Shown here one piece after another: positions 53,416 through 61,199 of a DNA stretch of 64,000 nucleotides. The DNA is from Clostridia bacterium. GTDB taxonomy: Bacteria > Bacillota > Clostridia > Christensenellales > Christensenellaceae. A program made the position numbers and the translations under genes. The first letter of the stretch is position 1; each line of letters starts with the position of its first letter. The stretch lies in contig JAFRTU010000007.1 in NCBI GenBank assembly GCA_017439085.1, forward strand, positions 62,001 through 126,000, given 5' to 3'. Under the pieces are notes generated by a model that saw only the letters and a program-made list of their open reading frames with translations, had not been told where the DNA came from and searched no databases.

Positions 53416-55155
53416 TTGGACAGAAAGATTTTCAGACGAATAGTTATCGCAGGGTTCCTTAACTATTTTGTGATATCTATCACGGGCATAATTGACTGTG
53501 CTGTCATAGGCCGTTTCATGGGTTCCGCGGAACTTTCCGCATATAATCTTGCAGACCCCGTGTTCTCATTCTTTGCTCTTCTGAGTTCGATATTCGGCAC
53601 CGGTCTTTCGGTCGTGGTGTCCAAGGACCTTTCGATAGGTGCAAAGGACCGCGCTGACAAGACAGTGAAGACCGTCATAACTCTTATAGTTGCGATATCT
53701 GCCATATCGGCACTCATAGGCATTTTCATCCCGAAATCCATTAACAGACTGCTCGGCGGGGCGGATTTCGACCCGGATGTGTTCAAAGCGGCCACCGACT
53801 ATATCCAGCCGCTCCTTTTATCAGCTCTTCCGATGATAATGTATGACTTTCTCTGCACTTTCTCAGTGCTTGAAGGAGCAGACAAATACATGCAGATATC
53901 TTCGGTAGTGATGTTCGTAACGAACGTGATCAGCGATGTAATAATAGTTCTGACAGGCAGCGGTATGCTTTGGCTCAGCATCTCGAACGGGATATGCTAT
54001 ACGCTTGGTACCCTCATAATCTGCCTGTTCTACTTCAGGGGAAAATCGATGTTCAGATTACAGCTCTGCAGACCTGACATGAAACTACTGATACGGGTGC
54101 TCAAGAGTGGAATACCTATGATAGTAAAGGGACTTTGCGGCATATTATGGCCTCTTTCGGTCAACCGTCTCATGCTGAGGTACGGATCCGTTCAGGGACT
54201 CGCAGCCCTGTCGATACAGAATGCGATCCACTATCTGCCCGTAGCCTTCTGTCAGGGCATCTCCAATGCCACCCTGATACTTACAGGTATCTATTCGGGA
54301 GAACAGGACAGGGAAGGGTTGAGAAAAGTGAACAGATATATCTTGAGATGGAGCCTCATCGGTGTCACTGCAGTTGCCTTGTTCATGATCCTTATCTCAA
54401 ACCCGCTCATAGTCCTCTTTACGGATGATCCCGAGGTACAGTCTTTAAGTGCTTCAGCTCTTAGGCTATATCTCATCGGAACGCCGTTCCTGTCCCTTAA
54501 CATCTGTGCTGCTGCATATTTCCAGGGCATAGGCAGAAACGTTGCCTCCAGTTTAGTCATATTCGTGAACCACATATTCCTTTCGATCTCATCCGCCATA
54601 CTTCTCGCTTGGCAGTTCGGAACAAGGGGAATATTTGCATCCTACGGAGTGTGTGAGATCGTTATGACAGGACTCCTGCTCCTGCTCATACTCTTCATCG
54701 GCTTCATACGCAGAAGGAGCAGAGAATATACCGAGAGGAAGGTATATCCTGAGATCAGATCCGGCATCTCTTCCATCGAAGAGGCCGTCAGTATGTCCGA
54801 GAAGGTATTCACATTCTGCAGAGAGAACGGTATCGACGTGAAAACTGCCAATCATATAGCCCTCTGCACTGAAGAGCTCGCTGCAAACAGCATTGAGCAC
54901 GGGTTCAATGACGGAAAGGAACACAATCTTGAATTCAGGTCTGTCATTATCGATGACATACTGTATCTGAGACTCAGAGATGACTGCAGAAGATTTGACC
55001 TTGTTGAGCGCTACAATATAATAAGGCCTCAGGATCCGACCAAGAATATCGGACTCAGGATAATATTCGGAATAGCCGACGACGTGAGCTATTCATCGGC
55101 GCTTAACATGAACAACGTCTGCGTCAAGTATTCGATAAAGCTTCCGCAGGACTGA
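53416..55155 (+). CDS. MATE transporter fused to a GHKL (RsbW-like) ATPase domain
   Basis: Unusual fusion of 579 residues. Residues 1-430 form a twelve-helix MATE transporter (GFLNYFVISITGIIDCAVIG in helix one, GIPMIVKGLCGILWPLSVNR at the start of the second repeat). After a basic loop, residues about 432-579 form a histidine-kinase-like ATPase domain of the anti-sigma-factor type: N-box EELAANSIEHGF (Asn 491), G1-like LRDDCRRFD where the usual DxG Gly is Cys, and G2-like NIGLRIIFG. No kinase dimerisation helix is seen. The TTG start has AAAGGA 10 bases ahead; a TTG 33 bases upstream is possible. The domain could couple ATP or a partner protein to transport. Confidence 0.83.
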   Translation: MDRKIFRRIVIAGFLNYFVISITGIIDCAVIGRFMGSAELSAYNLADPVFSFFALLSSIFGTGLSVVVSKDLSIGAKDRADKTVKTVITLIVAISAISALIGIFIPKSINRLLGGADFDPDVFKAATDYIQPLLLSALPMIMYDFLCTFSVLEGADKYMQISSVVMFVTNVISDVIIVLTGSGMLWLSISNGICYTLGTLIICLFYFRGKSMFRLQLCRPDMKLLIRVLKSGIPMIVKGLCGILWPLSVNRLMLRYGSVQGLAALSIQNAIHYLPVAFCQGISNATLILTGIYSGEQDREGLRKVNRYILRWSLIGVTAVALFMILISNPLIVLFTDDPEVQSLSASALRLYLIGTPFLSLNICAAAYFQGIGRNVASSLVIFVNHIFLSISSAILLAWQFGTRGIFASYGVCEIVMTGLLLLLILFIGFIRRRSREYTERKVYPEIRSGISSIEEAVSMSEKVFTFCRENGIDVKTANHIALCTEELAANSIEHGFNDGKEHNLEFRSVIIDDILYLRLRDDCRRFDLVERYNIIRPQDPTKNIGLRIIFGIADDVSYSSALNMNNVCVKYSIKLPQD

Positions 55156-55172
55156 TTCTTTTAAGGCATATA

Positions 55173-55205
55173 AAAACTGGACAGATGACACTGTCCAGTT
55201 TTTTG
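55173..55205 (+). terminator. Rho-independent terminator after the MATE fusion gene
   Basis: Twelve-pair perfect stem AAAACTGGACAG / CTGTCCAGTTTT with a 6-base loop and T-run. Confidence 0.92.
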
Positions 55206-55266
55206 TTTCATGTCCGTATCCTTTTCACTGCCCTTAAGTCAGGAGCAGGGGAGAAGCAATGTCTGT

Positions 55267-56241
55267 TCAGGCGAATTCCTCATGGAGTTTCTTGAACTTC
55301 TTTGACTTGGTATCGAGAACGTTGAAATCGCTTTCCGTGATCACTTCGTTCATGCCTGATTCCATATAGTTCCTGAGGACACCCACGAGTACGAGAGGTC
55401 TGATGAACGTTGAATGGATAGTGCTCCATATTATGAGTGCGATCACGACTGCGCATGCTATCATAAGGTACTCAGGATTAGAGATGATCACGCTTATCGG
55501 CTCGCCTTCCTCGGAAAGGCTCTTTACGAGCTCTGCGCTCATGTTCTCGAAGAATGCCGGGAACTGCTTGAATATGAGAACGAGGATAAGTGCCGCAACG
55601 CCTCCTATCAGAAGCAGGGACACGAGACCAATACCGAATACCCTTCCTATATTCTTAAGAAGAGTCTTTCCGTGCTTGAAGAACAGTACGGCTCCTTCGC
55701 ATGCAGCTTTGGAAGCCTTTTCATCCTTACGATAGAATACCCATCCGAGGCAGCAGTCACAGAGATAGGCAACTACAACGTTTATGAATGAAGAGATTGC
55801 GCTGCCTATGCCTTCACCGGTATCTCCTCCGACCCTTTTGCCTACATTGGTGATCGCGCTTCCAATCTGGTTGAATATGCCCTTGATGATACCCGTAATG
55901 GCAAAGAATGCCGCGACCGTAGTAAAGCGCTCCTTAACGATCTTCTTGCCTTCGCCGATAACATCATCCGGCAATGTTCCATCTGTGACGCCTTTTGTCA
56001 TCATGGCTATCTGGCCTGCCTTATAGGTATATGAGATATACCTCAGTGCTATGATCACTATGACAAGACCGATAACACCGCCTATGACAAGTCCTATGAG
56101 TCCGCCTTCACTGTTGATCTTGGTCGCAACGAAAAAACCGAGACCGAGAAATATGAGGAGGACGAGGAACGTGAGCCAGTCCCAAAGGATACGGCGCCAG
56201 GTGAAGCCTATAGTCTTCTTATAGATTTCCTTATTTGTCAT
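55267..56241 (-). CDS. Hypothetical multi-helix membrane protein
   Basis: Unrecognised 324-residue protein with about six hydrophobic helices: two near 18-70, one near 108-130, one near 150-170, and two near 200-225 and 258-280. A Gly-rich stretch GGLIGLVIGGVIGLVIV is in helix two, and a CDCC cluster is near residue 163. The carboxy end is charged (DVLDTKSKKFKKLHEEFA style) and cytoplasmic-looking. The overall design resembles choline-transporter-like or DUF975-like proteins, but I cannot name a family. Monocistronic, on the minus strand between two plus-strand genes. Confidence 0.7.
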   Translation of the reverse strand: MTNKEIYKKTIGFTWRRILWDWLTFLVLLIFLGLGFFVATKINSEGGLIGLVIGGVIGLVIVIIALRYISYTYKAGQIAMMTKGVTDGTLPDDVIGEGKKIVKERFTTVAAFFAITGIIKGIFNQIGSAITNVGKRVGGDTGEGIGSAISSFINVVVAYLCDCCLGWVFYRKDEKASKAACEGAVLFFKHGKTLLKNIGRVFGIGLVSLLLIGGVAALILVLIFKQFPAFFENMSAELVKSLSEEGEPISVIISNPEYLMIACAVVIALIIWSTIHSTFIRPLVLVGVLRNYMESGMNEVITESDFNVLDTKSKKFKKLHEEFA

Positions 56242-56440
56242 TTACTGTTTCCGCCTTTCATTTGCAATGATACAAATAACTATTTCCAATTATATTACAG
56301 AAAAGAAGTCCGGAGAATATACGTACAATCCTGCATTCTATCTAACTTTAACCTATGTATATCATATATGTTTACGAGAAATCATATGATGGTAAAATTG
56401 TATTGAGGGAACTTAATTACCCTAAAAGGAGGAGAAACAG

Positions 56441-57391
56441 ATGATCAGATACGGAATCATAGGCGCAGGAAGGATAGCGAAGAGATTTGCCGACAGCATG
56501 AAGAATCTTCCGGACATCGAGCTCGCCGCCATCAGCGGAAGAAACATGGAACGCCTGAAGGAATTCCAGAAAGAGCACGGCGGAGAAAAGATCTATCTTT
56601 CCCATGATGAGCTCATAAACGATCCCGATGTGGATTTCATCTACATCTCTCTTCCAAATGCATTCCACAAAGAATACACCATCAAGGCTCTTGAGAACCA
56701 TAAGCCTGTCATATGTGAAAAACCTGCGGCAGTGGATCCCGATGAGCTTCATGAAATGATCGAGTGTGCAAGAAAGAACGGCGTCCTGTTCATGGAAGCA
56801 ATGAAATCCAGATTCACTCCATGCTATATAGAGGCAAGGTCTCTGCTCCTTAACGGAAGGATAGGGGAGATAAAGAGGATCGACTGCAAGCACGGTGTCA
56901 TCGTACCGACTGACGACCCTCACAGATATGATCCGAGATGCGGAGGTATCCTCCGTGATATCGGCATATACTGCGGAAGCTGGTATGCAGAATTCTCCAG
57001 TGAACTGCCTGTAATAAAGACTATAGACAAGGAATTCTTTAATGGAGCAGACAAATACGTGAATACCACTTTCACTATGAAGGATACCAATGGTAATGAC
57101 ATTTTATGCTCCATGGAAATAGCTTATGACAGGAAGATACCTTCAGAGATAACCTTTACCGGAACAAAGGGGATCCTTACCGTCAGGAACCTCCACAGAC
57201 CGGACAGCTATACCATCACAGAGAATGACAGAGAAGCCGAATTCTCATGTCCTTATGTTTTCGACGATTTCTACGGAGAAGCTGAACACTTCTATGTTCT
57301 TCTGAAGTGCGGTTTCAAAGAGAGCAAGATAATGAGTCTTGATGATTCCGTCAGGGTCTCTAGTTTCGTCGACACATTCCTCAAAAAGTAA
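56441..57391 (+). CDS. Gfo/Idh/MocA family oxidoreductase
   Basis: NAD(P)-dependent dehydrogenase of 316 residues. Rossmann motif GIIGAGRIAKRFADS at residues 5-19, signature KPVICEKPAAVDPDEL with the conserved Lys near residue 95, and GGILRDIGIYCGSWYAEF in the catalytic domain. It is longer in the EKP motif and otherwise diverged from the homologue at 15.7 kb, so the two are not a recent duplication. AGGAGG precedes the ATG. Substrate unknown; no sugar-metabolism neighbours. Confidence 0.9.
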   Translation: MIRYGIIGAGRIAKRFADSMKNLPDIELAAISGRNMERLKEFQKEHGGEKIYLSHDELINDPDVDFIYISLPNAFHKEYTIKALENHKPVICEKPAAVDPDELHEMIECARKNGVLFMEAMKSRFTPCYIEARSLLLNGRIGEIKRIDCKHGVIVPTDDPHRYDPRCGGILRDIGIYCGSWYAEFSSELPVIKTIDKEFFNGADKYVNTTFTMKDTNGNDILCSMEIAYDRKIPSEITFTGTKGILTVRNLHRPDSYTITENDREAEFSCPYVFDDFYGEAEHFYVLLKCGFKESKIMSLDDSVRVSSFVDTFLKK

Positions 57392-57473
57392 GATTTTAGA
57401 CAAACCATAGACTTTATTTTTGTTTTTATGTCCTGTATCGGCTATTTATCATCAAATAACATATATCAATTTA

Positions 57474-57502
57474 TTGTTTATTTAGCCGATAACGGCTATA
57501 AT
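57474..57502 (+). promoter_or_regulatory. Promoter of the first Fic gene with embedded palindrome
   Basis: TTGTTT and TATAAT with a 17-base spacer. The perfect inverted repeat AGCCG-ATAA-CGGCT (57484-57497) fills the spacer and touches the -10 box, and a further TATCGGCTA (57436-57444) lies upstream in the opposite orientation to TAGCCGATA (57483-57491). The placement is typical of a repressor site. Confidence 0.7.
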
Positions 57503-57533
57503 TGAATCACATCATCTATGGAGAACATCATAA

Positions 57534-58421
57534 TTGCCATATATATCAGTAAAAGAAGCTGCAGATAAATGGGGTATCACTGAAAGAGTAGTCAGATACT
57601 ACTGTGAGAATGACAGGATACCCGGAAGCTTCATCACGGGTAAAACATGGAATATACCCGCTGATGCGGACAAACCTCAGAGAAAACCCAGGAATGTAAA
57701 GATCCCTGAGGGTCTGTTTCCACGACTAATTATTGAAAAAGAGAACGGGATCAAAGGCGGCATCTACCATAGAATACAGATAGATCTTACATATAATTCA
57801 AACCATATAGAGGGAAGCCGTCTTACACATGACCAGACGGTCATGATATTCGATACGAATACCCTCGTAGCAGATAAAGTCAATATTGATGATCTTATGG
57901 AGACGGTGAACCACTTCAGGTGTGTGGACCTGGTGCTTGATAATGTAAAGCGCCCGTTGACTGAAAGGTTGATCAAACATTTTCATCTACTGCTCAAAAC
58001 AAATACCAGTGACAGTAGGCTTGGATGGTTCAAAGTCGGTGATTATAAACTGTTAACCAATAATGTCGGCGGCATCCATCCTACCGCAGATCCTGAAGAT
58101 GTTCCAGATATGATGAAAAAGCTGTTGAAGGATTATAACAGCCTGGAAGAAGTCGGACTAGATGATATTCTGGACTTTCACTGCAGATTTGAGAAGATTC
58201 ATCCCTTTCAGGATGGCAATGGAAGGATCGGAAGACTGATAATGTTCAAGGAGTGCCTTAAGAACGATATTATTCCTTTTATCATTACTGATGATAAGAA
58301 ATATCTGTACAATCGCGGTATCGATAAATGGAATATCGGACGAGGCAATCTGAGGGATACGTGTCTTTACTATCAGGACCGTTTCAGAGAGCTTATGAGA
58401 CTGTTCGGCATCCGAGAATGA
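57534..58421 (+). CDS. HTH-Fic family protein (AMP-transferase-like)
   Basis: Fic-domain protein of 295 residues. Residues 1-48 form a helix-turn-helix of excisionase type (SVKEAADKWGITERVVRYYC, then GKTWNIPADADKP). The Fic core has HPFQDGNGRIGR (His 223, Asp 227), the catalytic motif used to transfer AMP to target proteins. An inhibitory helix motif S-x3-E-G is present at residues 89-94 (SNHIEG), before the core, as in self-inhibited class II Fic proteins. Starts at TTG with GGAG about 13 bases ahead. It ends 4 bases from the opposing recombinase gene with no terminator between. Confidence 0.9.
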   Translation: MPYISVKEAADKWGITERVVRYYCENDRIPGSFITGKTWNIPADADKPQRKPRNVKIPEGLFPRLIIEKENGIKGGIYHRIQIDLTYNSNHIEGSRLTHDQTVMIFDTNTLVADKVNIDDLMETVNHFRCVDLVLDNVKRPLTERLIKHFHLLLKTNTSDSRLGWFKVGDYKLLTNNVGGIHPTADPEDVPDMMKKLLKDYNSLEEVGLDDILDFHCRFEKIHPFQDGNGRIGRLIMFKECLKNDIIPFIITDDKKYLYNRGIDKWNIGRGNLRDTCLYYQDRFRELMRLFGIRE

Positions 58422-58425
58422 CCGG

Positions 58426-59538
58426 TCATTCTTCGTCTTCTGATCTGTTCTCAGTTATCTTTACGGCATTAGCCGCATATTTACGGTTATCCTCGCTCTG
58501 AGCAGCATAGTGTTTTCTGGTGGTATTCACGTCCTTATGACCAAGGACATCAGCCACAAGATAGATATCGCCGGTATTCTGATACAGCATTGTGCCAAAC
58601 GTACTCCTGAGCTTATGAGGAGTGATCTTTTTAAGAGGTACGGCTATCATTGCATATTTCTTTATAAGGTTCTCTACGGCCCTCACAGTGATCCTCTTGT
58701 TCTGCATGGAGATGAAAAGGGGAGAGGATCTGTCATATGTTCCCGTATTCTGGCGCTCCTGGATATAATCATTAAGAACTGCAGCCGTATCCCTGTTAAA
58801 GTAAAGGATGCTCTCGTTGCCGCCTTTTCGTATGACTCTGAATGAATTCGTTTCAAAATCCACGTCTTCGATATCTATACCGACAAGTTCGCTGACACGG
58901 ATTCCTGTAGTAAGAAATAGTGTGATCATCGCGATATCGCGTTTGAGAGTCTTTTTCTGATAGCTTCTCTGACGGTCGGAGAGACCTTCGCCGTTATTGA
59001 CGGCTTTTATGAGAGAAGAAACTTCTTCAGGGGTAAGACGGGTAATGGATTTTTCGTGTATCTTCGGAGTGGGTATCAGGTCCGTAGGATTTGCCTTTAT
59101 AATCTCGCTTTTATAGAGATATTTGAACAGACTCCTTAGACTAGCGATCTTTCTGGCTTTGCCGTGCTCACCGTTCTCGTATTCCGTTTCGGTACCTAAA
59201 TCATCCTCGGAATCACCTTTGGTCTCACCGATTCTGACATAATAGGACAGATAATCGAGATAAAGATCGAGATCACGTCTGGTGAGCTCACCAAGCTTTT
59301 CAGCTTCAACGTTATTGAGACGATATCCGTAGAACTTGCTGTTTTCGGAGATGAGGTAGTTGAGAAAGATCCTTGTGTCGATACAGTAATTGAAACGGGT
59401 CCTGGGTTCGAGAGTATCGGACGTAGCACGAATAAAATCAGTGAACCATGGGGGTAATTCCTTACATATTTCACGGATCTTGGTATTCAGCTTAAGAGAC
59501 TGTTCGTCATGATAGTTTCTTTTGGAAGAAGAAGGCAT
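58426..59538 (-). CDS. Tyrosine recombinase, XerS-like single Xer candidate
   Basis: Site-specific recombinase of 370 residues. All catalytic residues are visible: Arg 214 (TGIRVSEL), Lys 238 (IRKGGN), His 308 and Arg 311 (HKLRSTF), His 334 (LGHKDV) and the nucleophile Tyr 344 (RKHYAAQ). The long amino-terminal core-binding domain begins LPPWFTDF and has a charged insert at about 104-128, and LSDRQRSYQKKTLKRDIAM lies before the catalytic box; length and layout resemble streptococcal XerS rather than 300-residue XerC/XerD. The ATG chosen has GGAG 10 bases upstream; the frame is open for 31 more codons. A dif-like site lies upstream. Confidence 0.88.
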   Translation of the reverse strand: MPSSSKRNYHDEQSLKLNTKIREICKELPPWFTDFIRATSDTLEPRTRFNYCIDTRIFLNYLISENSKFYGYRLNNVEAEKLGELTRRDLDLYLDYLSYYVRIGETKGDSEDDLGTETEYENGEHGKARKIASLRSLFKYLYKSEIIKANPTDLIPTPKIHEKSITRLTPEEVSSLIKAVNNGEGLSDRQRSYQKKTLKRDIAMITLFLTTGIRVSELVGIDIEDVDFETNSFRVIRKGGNESILYFNRDTAAVLNDYIQERQNTGTYDRSSPLFISMQNKRITVRAVENLIKKYAMIAVPLKKITPHKLRSTFGTMLYQNTGDIYLVADVLGHKDVNTTRKHYAAQSEDNRKYAANAVKITENRSEDEE

Positions 59539-60071
59539 ACTGTCGATACTCCTGATGATAATTCTGCGGTCATGAGATCTGTCTGGTATATGTGTAGAGA
59601 TCATTATGTGATAAAAAACATGATAAAACACATTCTTTATCGAAAATGATCAAAAACAGGCCGGACGACCCATTCAGACCCAATTATACCTCTTTTAGGC
59701 CCATATATGCAACAACACTTCGTAAAACTTGTGTTTTACGAAGTGTTTACTTTATGTCTCCCACTGAGTCCGTCTCAGTTAATGATGATTATCCTCTCAT
59801 TCCTCATGATAATTTTTATCATGTTATCATATCGTATAAATCCGAAAGATCACCTTCTTAGGCCTGACCTTTCAATTCTTGCTGAGCATTTTGTCTTAAA
59901 ACCGAATATAGATCATATTTCCATCTCAAAAGAACCATGATTATCTATCTGAAGTTTCAGGTTGCGCTCGTTCTTATCCGTGTTTTCTGATACTTGAGAT
60001 ATCCTTATCCCCCGTATGACCCGGATAGACGAATAACGGTCTTCAAAATCTGTCATATTATGAATTGTGAC
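59539..60071. other. 533-base intergenic region with several palindromes
   Basis: Between the recombinase start and the end of the second Fic gene I see no credible gene. It contains the dif-like palindrome (listed separately), a 6-bp inverted repeat ACTGAG / CTCAGT (59763-59779) and a perfect 8-bp hairpin CATGATAA / TTATCATG (59805-59823), all in AT-rich DNA. The rest shows nothing recognisable. Confidence 0.6.
59714..59747. promoter_or_regulatory. Candidate dif/lox-like recombination site
   Basis: A perfect inverted repeat of 15-bp arms (AACACTTCGTAAAAC and its complement) around TTGT, 34 bases in all. The inner 28 bases (59717-59744) read as arms ACTTCGTAAAA / TTTTACGAAGT with a 6-base centre, the geometry of Xer dif sites; the left arm matches the Bacillus dif left arm, as I recall it, at 9 of 11. 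The 34 bases also fit the 13/8/13 plan of loxP, whose arm it matches at 10 of 13. It lies 176 bases upstream of the recombinase start and where gene strand preference flips. No T-run follows, so a terminator is unlikely. Confidence 0.65.
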
Positions 60072-60965
60072 TCATTCCTGCAAGATCTTCAAATATGCGT
60101 CGAGCCTTGTGTTGATATATCCGGCGAAAAGTTTCTCCATGGCCGACAGATCGTGTTTAACACTATAAACATCGAATGCCTTATAATAATCAGCTCTGTC
60201 GGTGTACTTTATGTCGATAGGCGGATATCCGGCTTTCATCAGTTCCAAATTAACAAGAAGTCGCCCCGTTCTGCCGTTGCCATCGATAAATGGATGGATA
60301 CTCTCAAAATCGATATGGAACTGTGCCAGTTTCGTCACTATATGACGATCGTCAGCAGCATAATCAAGAAGAAGTTTTTCCATTTTTGGCCCGATAAGAT
60401 ATGGCTGAACCGGTTCATTATGCGCACCTATTATCCTTACCGGGATCCTTCTGTAAATTCCTCTGTCCTGTTTCTTATCTGCAAGCACGAGAAAATGGAT
60501 CTGTTTGATTACGCTTTCCGTAAGCGGAGCATTTTCTTTAACAAGTTCTCTTATGTAATCGAATGCTTCCTTATGCCCAATAGCTTCTATATGATCTTTT
60601 AACGGTTTTCTGTCGATCGTGAGTCCTCTAAGAACCAGATCTGTCTCTTTTAGCGTCAGAGTATTTCCTTCTATCGCATTTGAGTTATATGTGTATTCTA
60701 TAGCGAACTCTTCGTATAACCGTTCCAATTCACTCTCAGTCAAAGGCCTTCTTGTGTCCAGTTTCGCTTTTTTCCGGTCTATCTGGGAAAAAATACTTTC
60801 TTTTGCTCTGAACCGTCCGTCAGCGGGTTTCTCGGCATCTATAGGGATCTTCCATCCCCGCCCTTCCTGGTATGCTCCTTTGATCCTTCCTTCTGAGCAG
60901 AGAACTCTGATCCTTCTGTCTGATATTCCCCATTTTAATGCAGCATCTTTTACACTTATAAACAT
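60072..60965 (-). CDS. HTH-Fic family protein (AMP-transferase-like), second copy
   Basis: Fic-domain protein of 297 residues, paralogous to the one at 57.5 kb. Residues 1-47 are the same excisionase-like helix-turn-helix (SVKDAALKWGISDRRIRVLC, GRGWKIPIDAEKP). The Fic motif is HPFIDGNGRTGR (His 224, Asp 228), and the inhibitory motif SNAIEGN is at 95-101. It has the extra DUF4172-like helix set RRPLTESELERLYEEF before the core. AAGGAG precedes the ATG. The start codon and ribosome site lie inside an inverted repeat shared with its promoter, pointing to autoregulation. Confidence 0.92.
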   Translation of the reverse strand: MFISVKDAALKWGISDRRIRVLCSEGRIKGAYQEGRGWKIPIDAEKPADGRFRAKESIFSQIDRKKAKLDTRRPLTESELERLYEEFAIEYTYNSNAIEGNTLTLKETDLVLRGLTIDRKPLKDHIEAIGHKEAFDYIRELVKENAPLTESVIKQIHFLVLADKKQDRGIYRRIPVRIIGAHNEPVQPYLIGPKMEKLLLDYAADDRHIVTKLAQFHIDFESIHPFIDGNGRTGRLLVNLELMKAGYPPIDIKYTDRADYYKAFDVYSVKHDLSAMEKLFAGYINTRLDAYLKILQE

Positions 60966-61062
60966 TTGGCATTACTCCTTCTTCCGCTTTAATTATATCG
61001 CTTTATCGGAATAATGCCAAATGTATCGGAATAATATTATGCGTATTATCGGAATAATGCAG
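60962..61062 (-). promoter_or_regulatory. Iterated operator region of the second Fic gene
   Basis: TATCGGAATAAT occurs three times on the plus strand, at 61004-61015, 61024-61035 and 61047-61058 (20- and 23-base periods, about two helix turns). The first copy continues as GGAATAATGCCAAATGT (61008-61024), which is matched in inverted form by 60962-60978 with one mismatch; that second arm covers the start codon and ribosome site. A repressor such as the encoded HTH could bind all four sites. Confidence 0.7.
60992..61020 (-). promoter_or_regulatory. Promoter of the second Fic gene
   Basis: On the minus strand TTGGCA (61020-61015) and TATAAT (60997-60992) are separated by 17 bases. The -35 box is part of the iterated operator. 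Confidence 0.75.
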
Positions 61063-61199
61063 TATATTTTATAGAAATCTATAATATGATTTCCAAATAA
61101 TAATATAGACTCATTATTACAATGCCTTCATCTAATTTCGTAAGAGCTGTGATTATTGGAACTACTGTCCCAAAAGGATTTTCATCCTTGATCTCCGTA

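Noticed and set aside
15733..57391. Recent duplication of the two Gfo/Idh/MocA genes
   Set aside because: The two proteins differ through most of their length, including the EKP-type motif, so they are distant paralogues.
59714..59747. Terminator of the recombinase or Fic transcript
   Set aside because: It is upstream of the recombinase and of no other gene's 3' end within 300 bases, and no T-run follows on either strand.
57534..60965. Integrative element (integrase with flanking genes and a tRNA 4 kb away)
   Set aside because: No phage, conjugation, excisionase gene or repeat of the tRNA-Trp end was seen, base composition and codon use look like the neighbours by eye, and the recombinase is XerS-like rather than phage-type.
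61004..61058. Three spaced direct repeats that might be a small CRISPR array
   Set aside because: Units are only 12 bases, spacers 8-11 bases, no cas genes nearby, and they sit on a promoter; operator sites explain them better.
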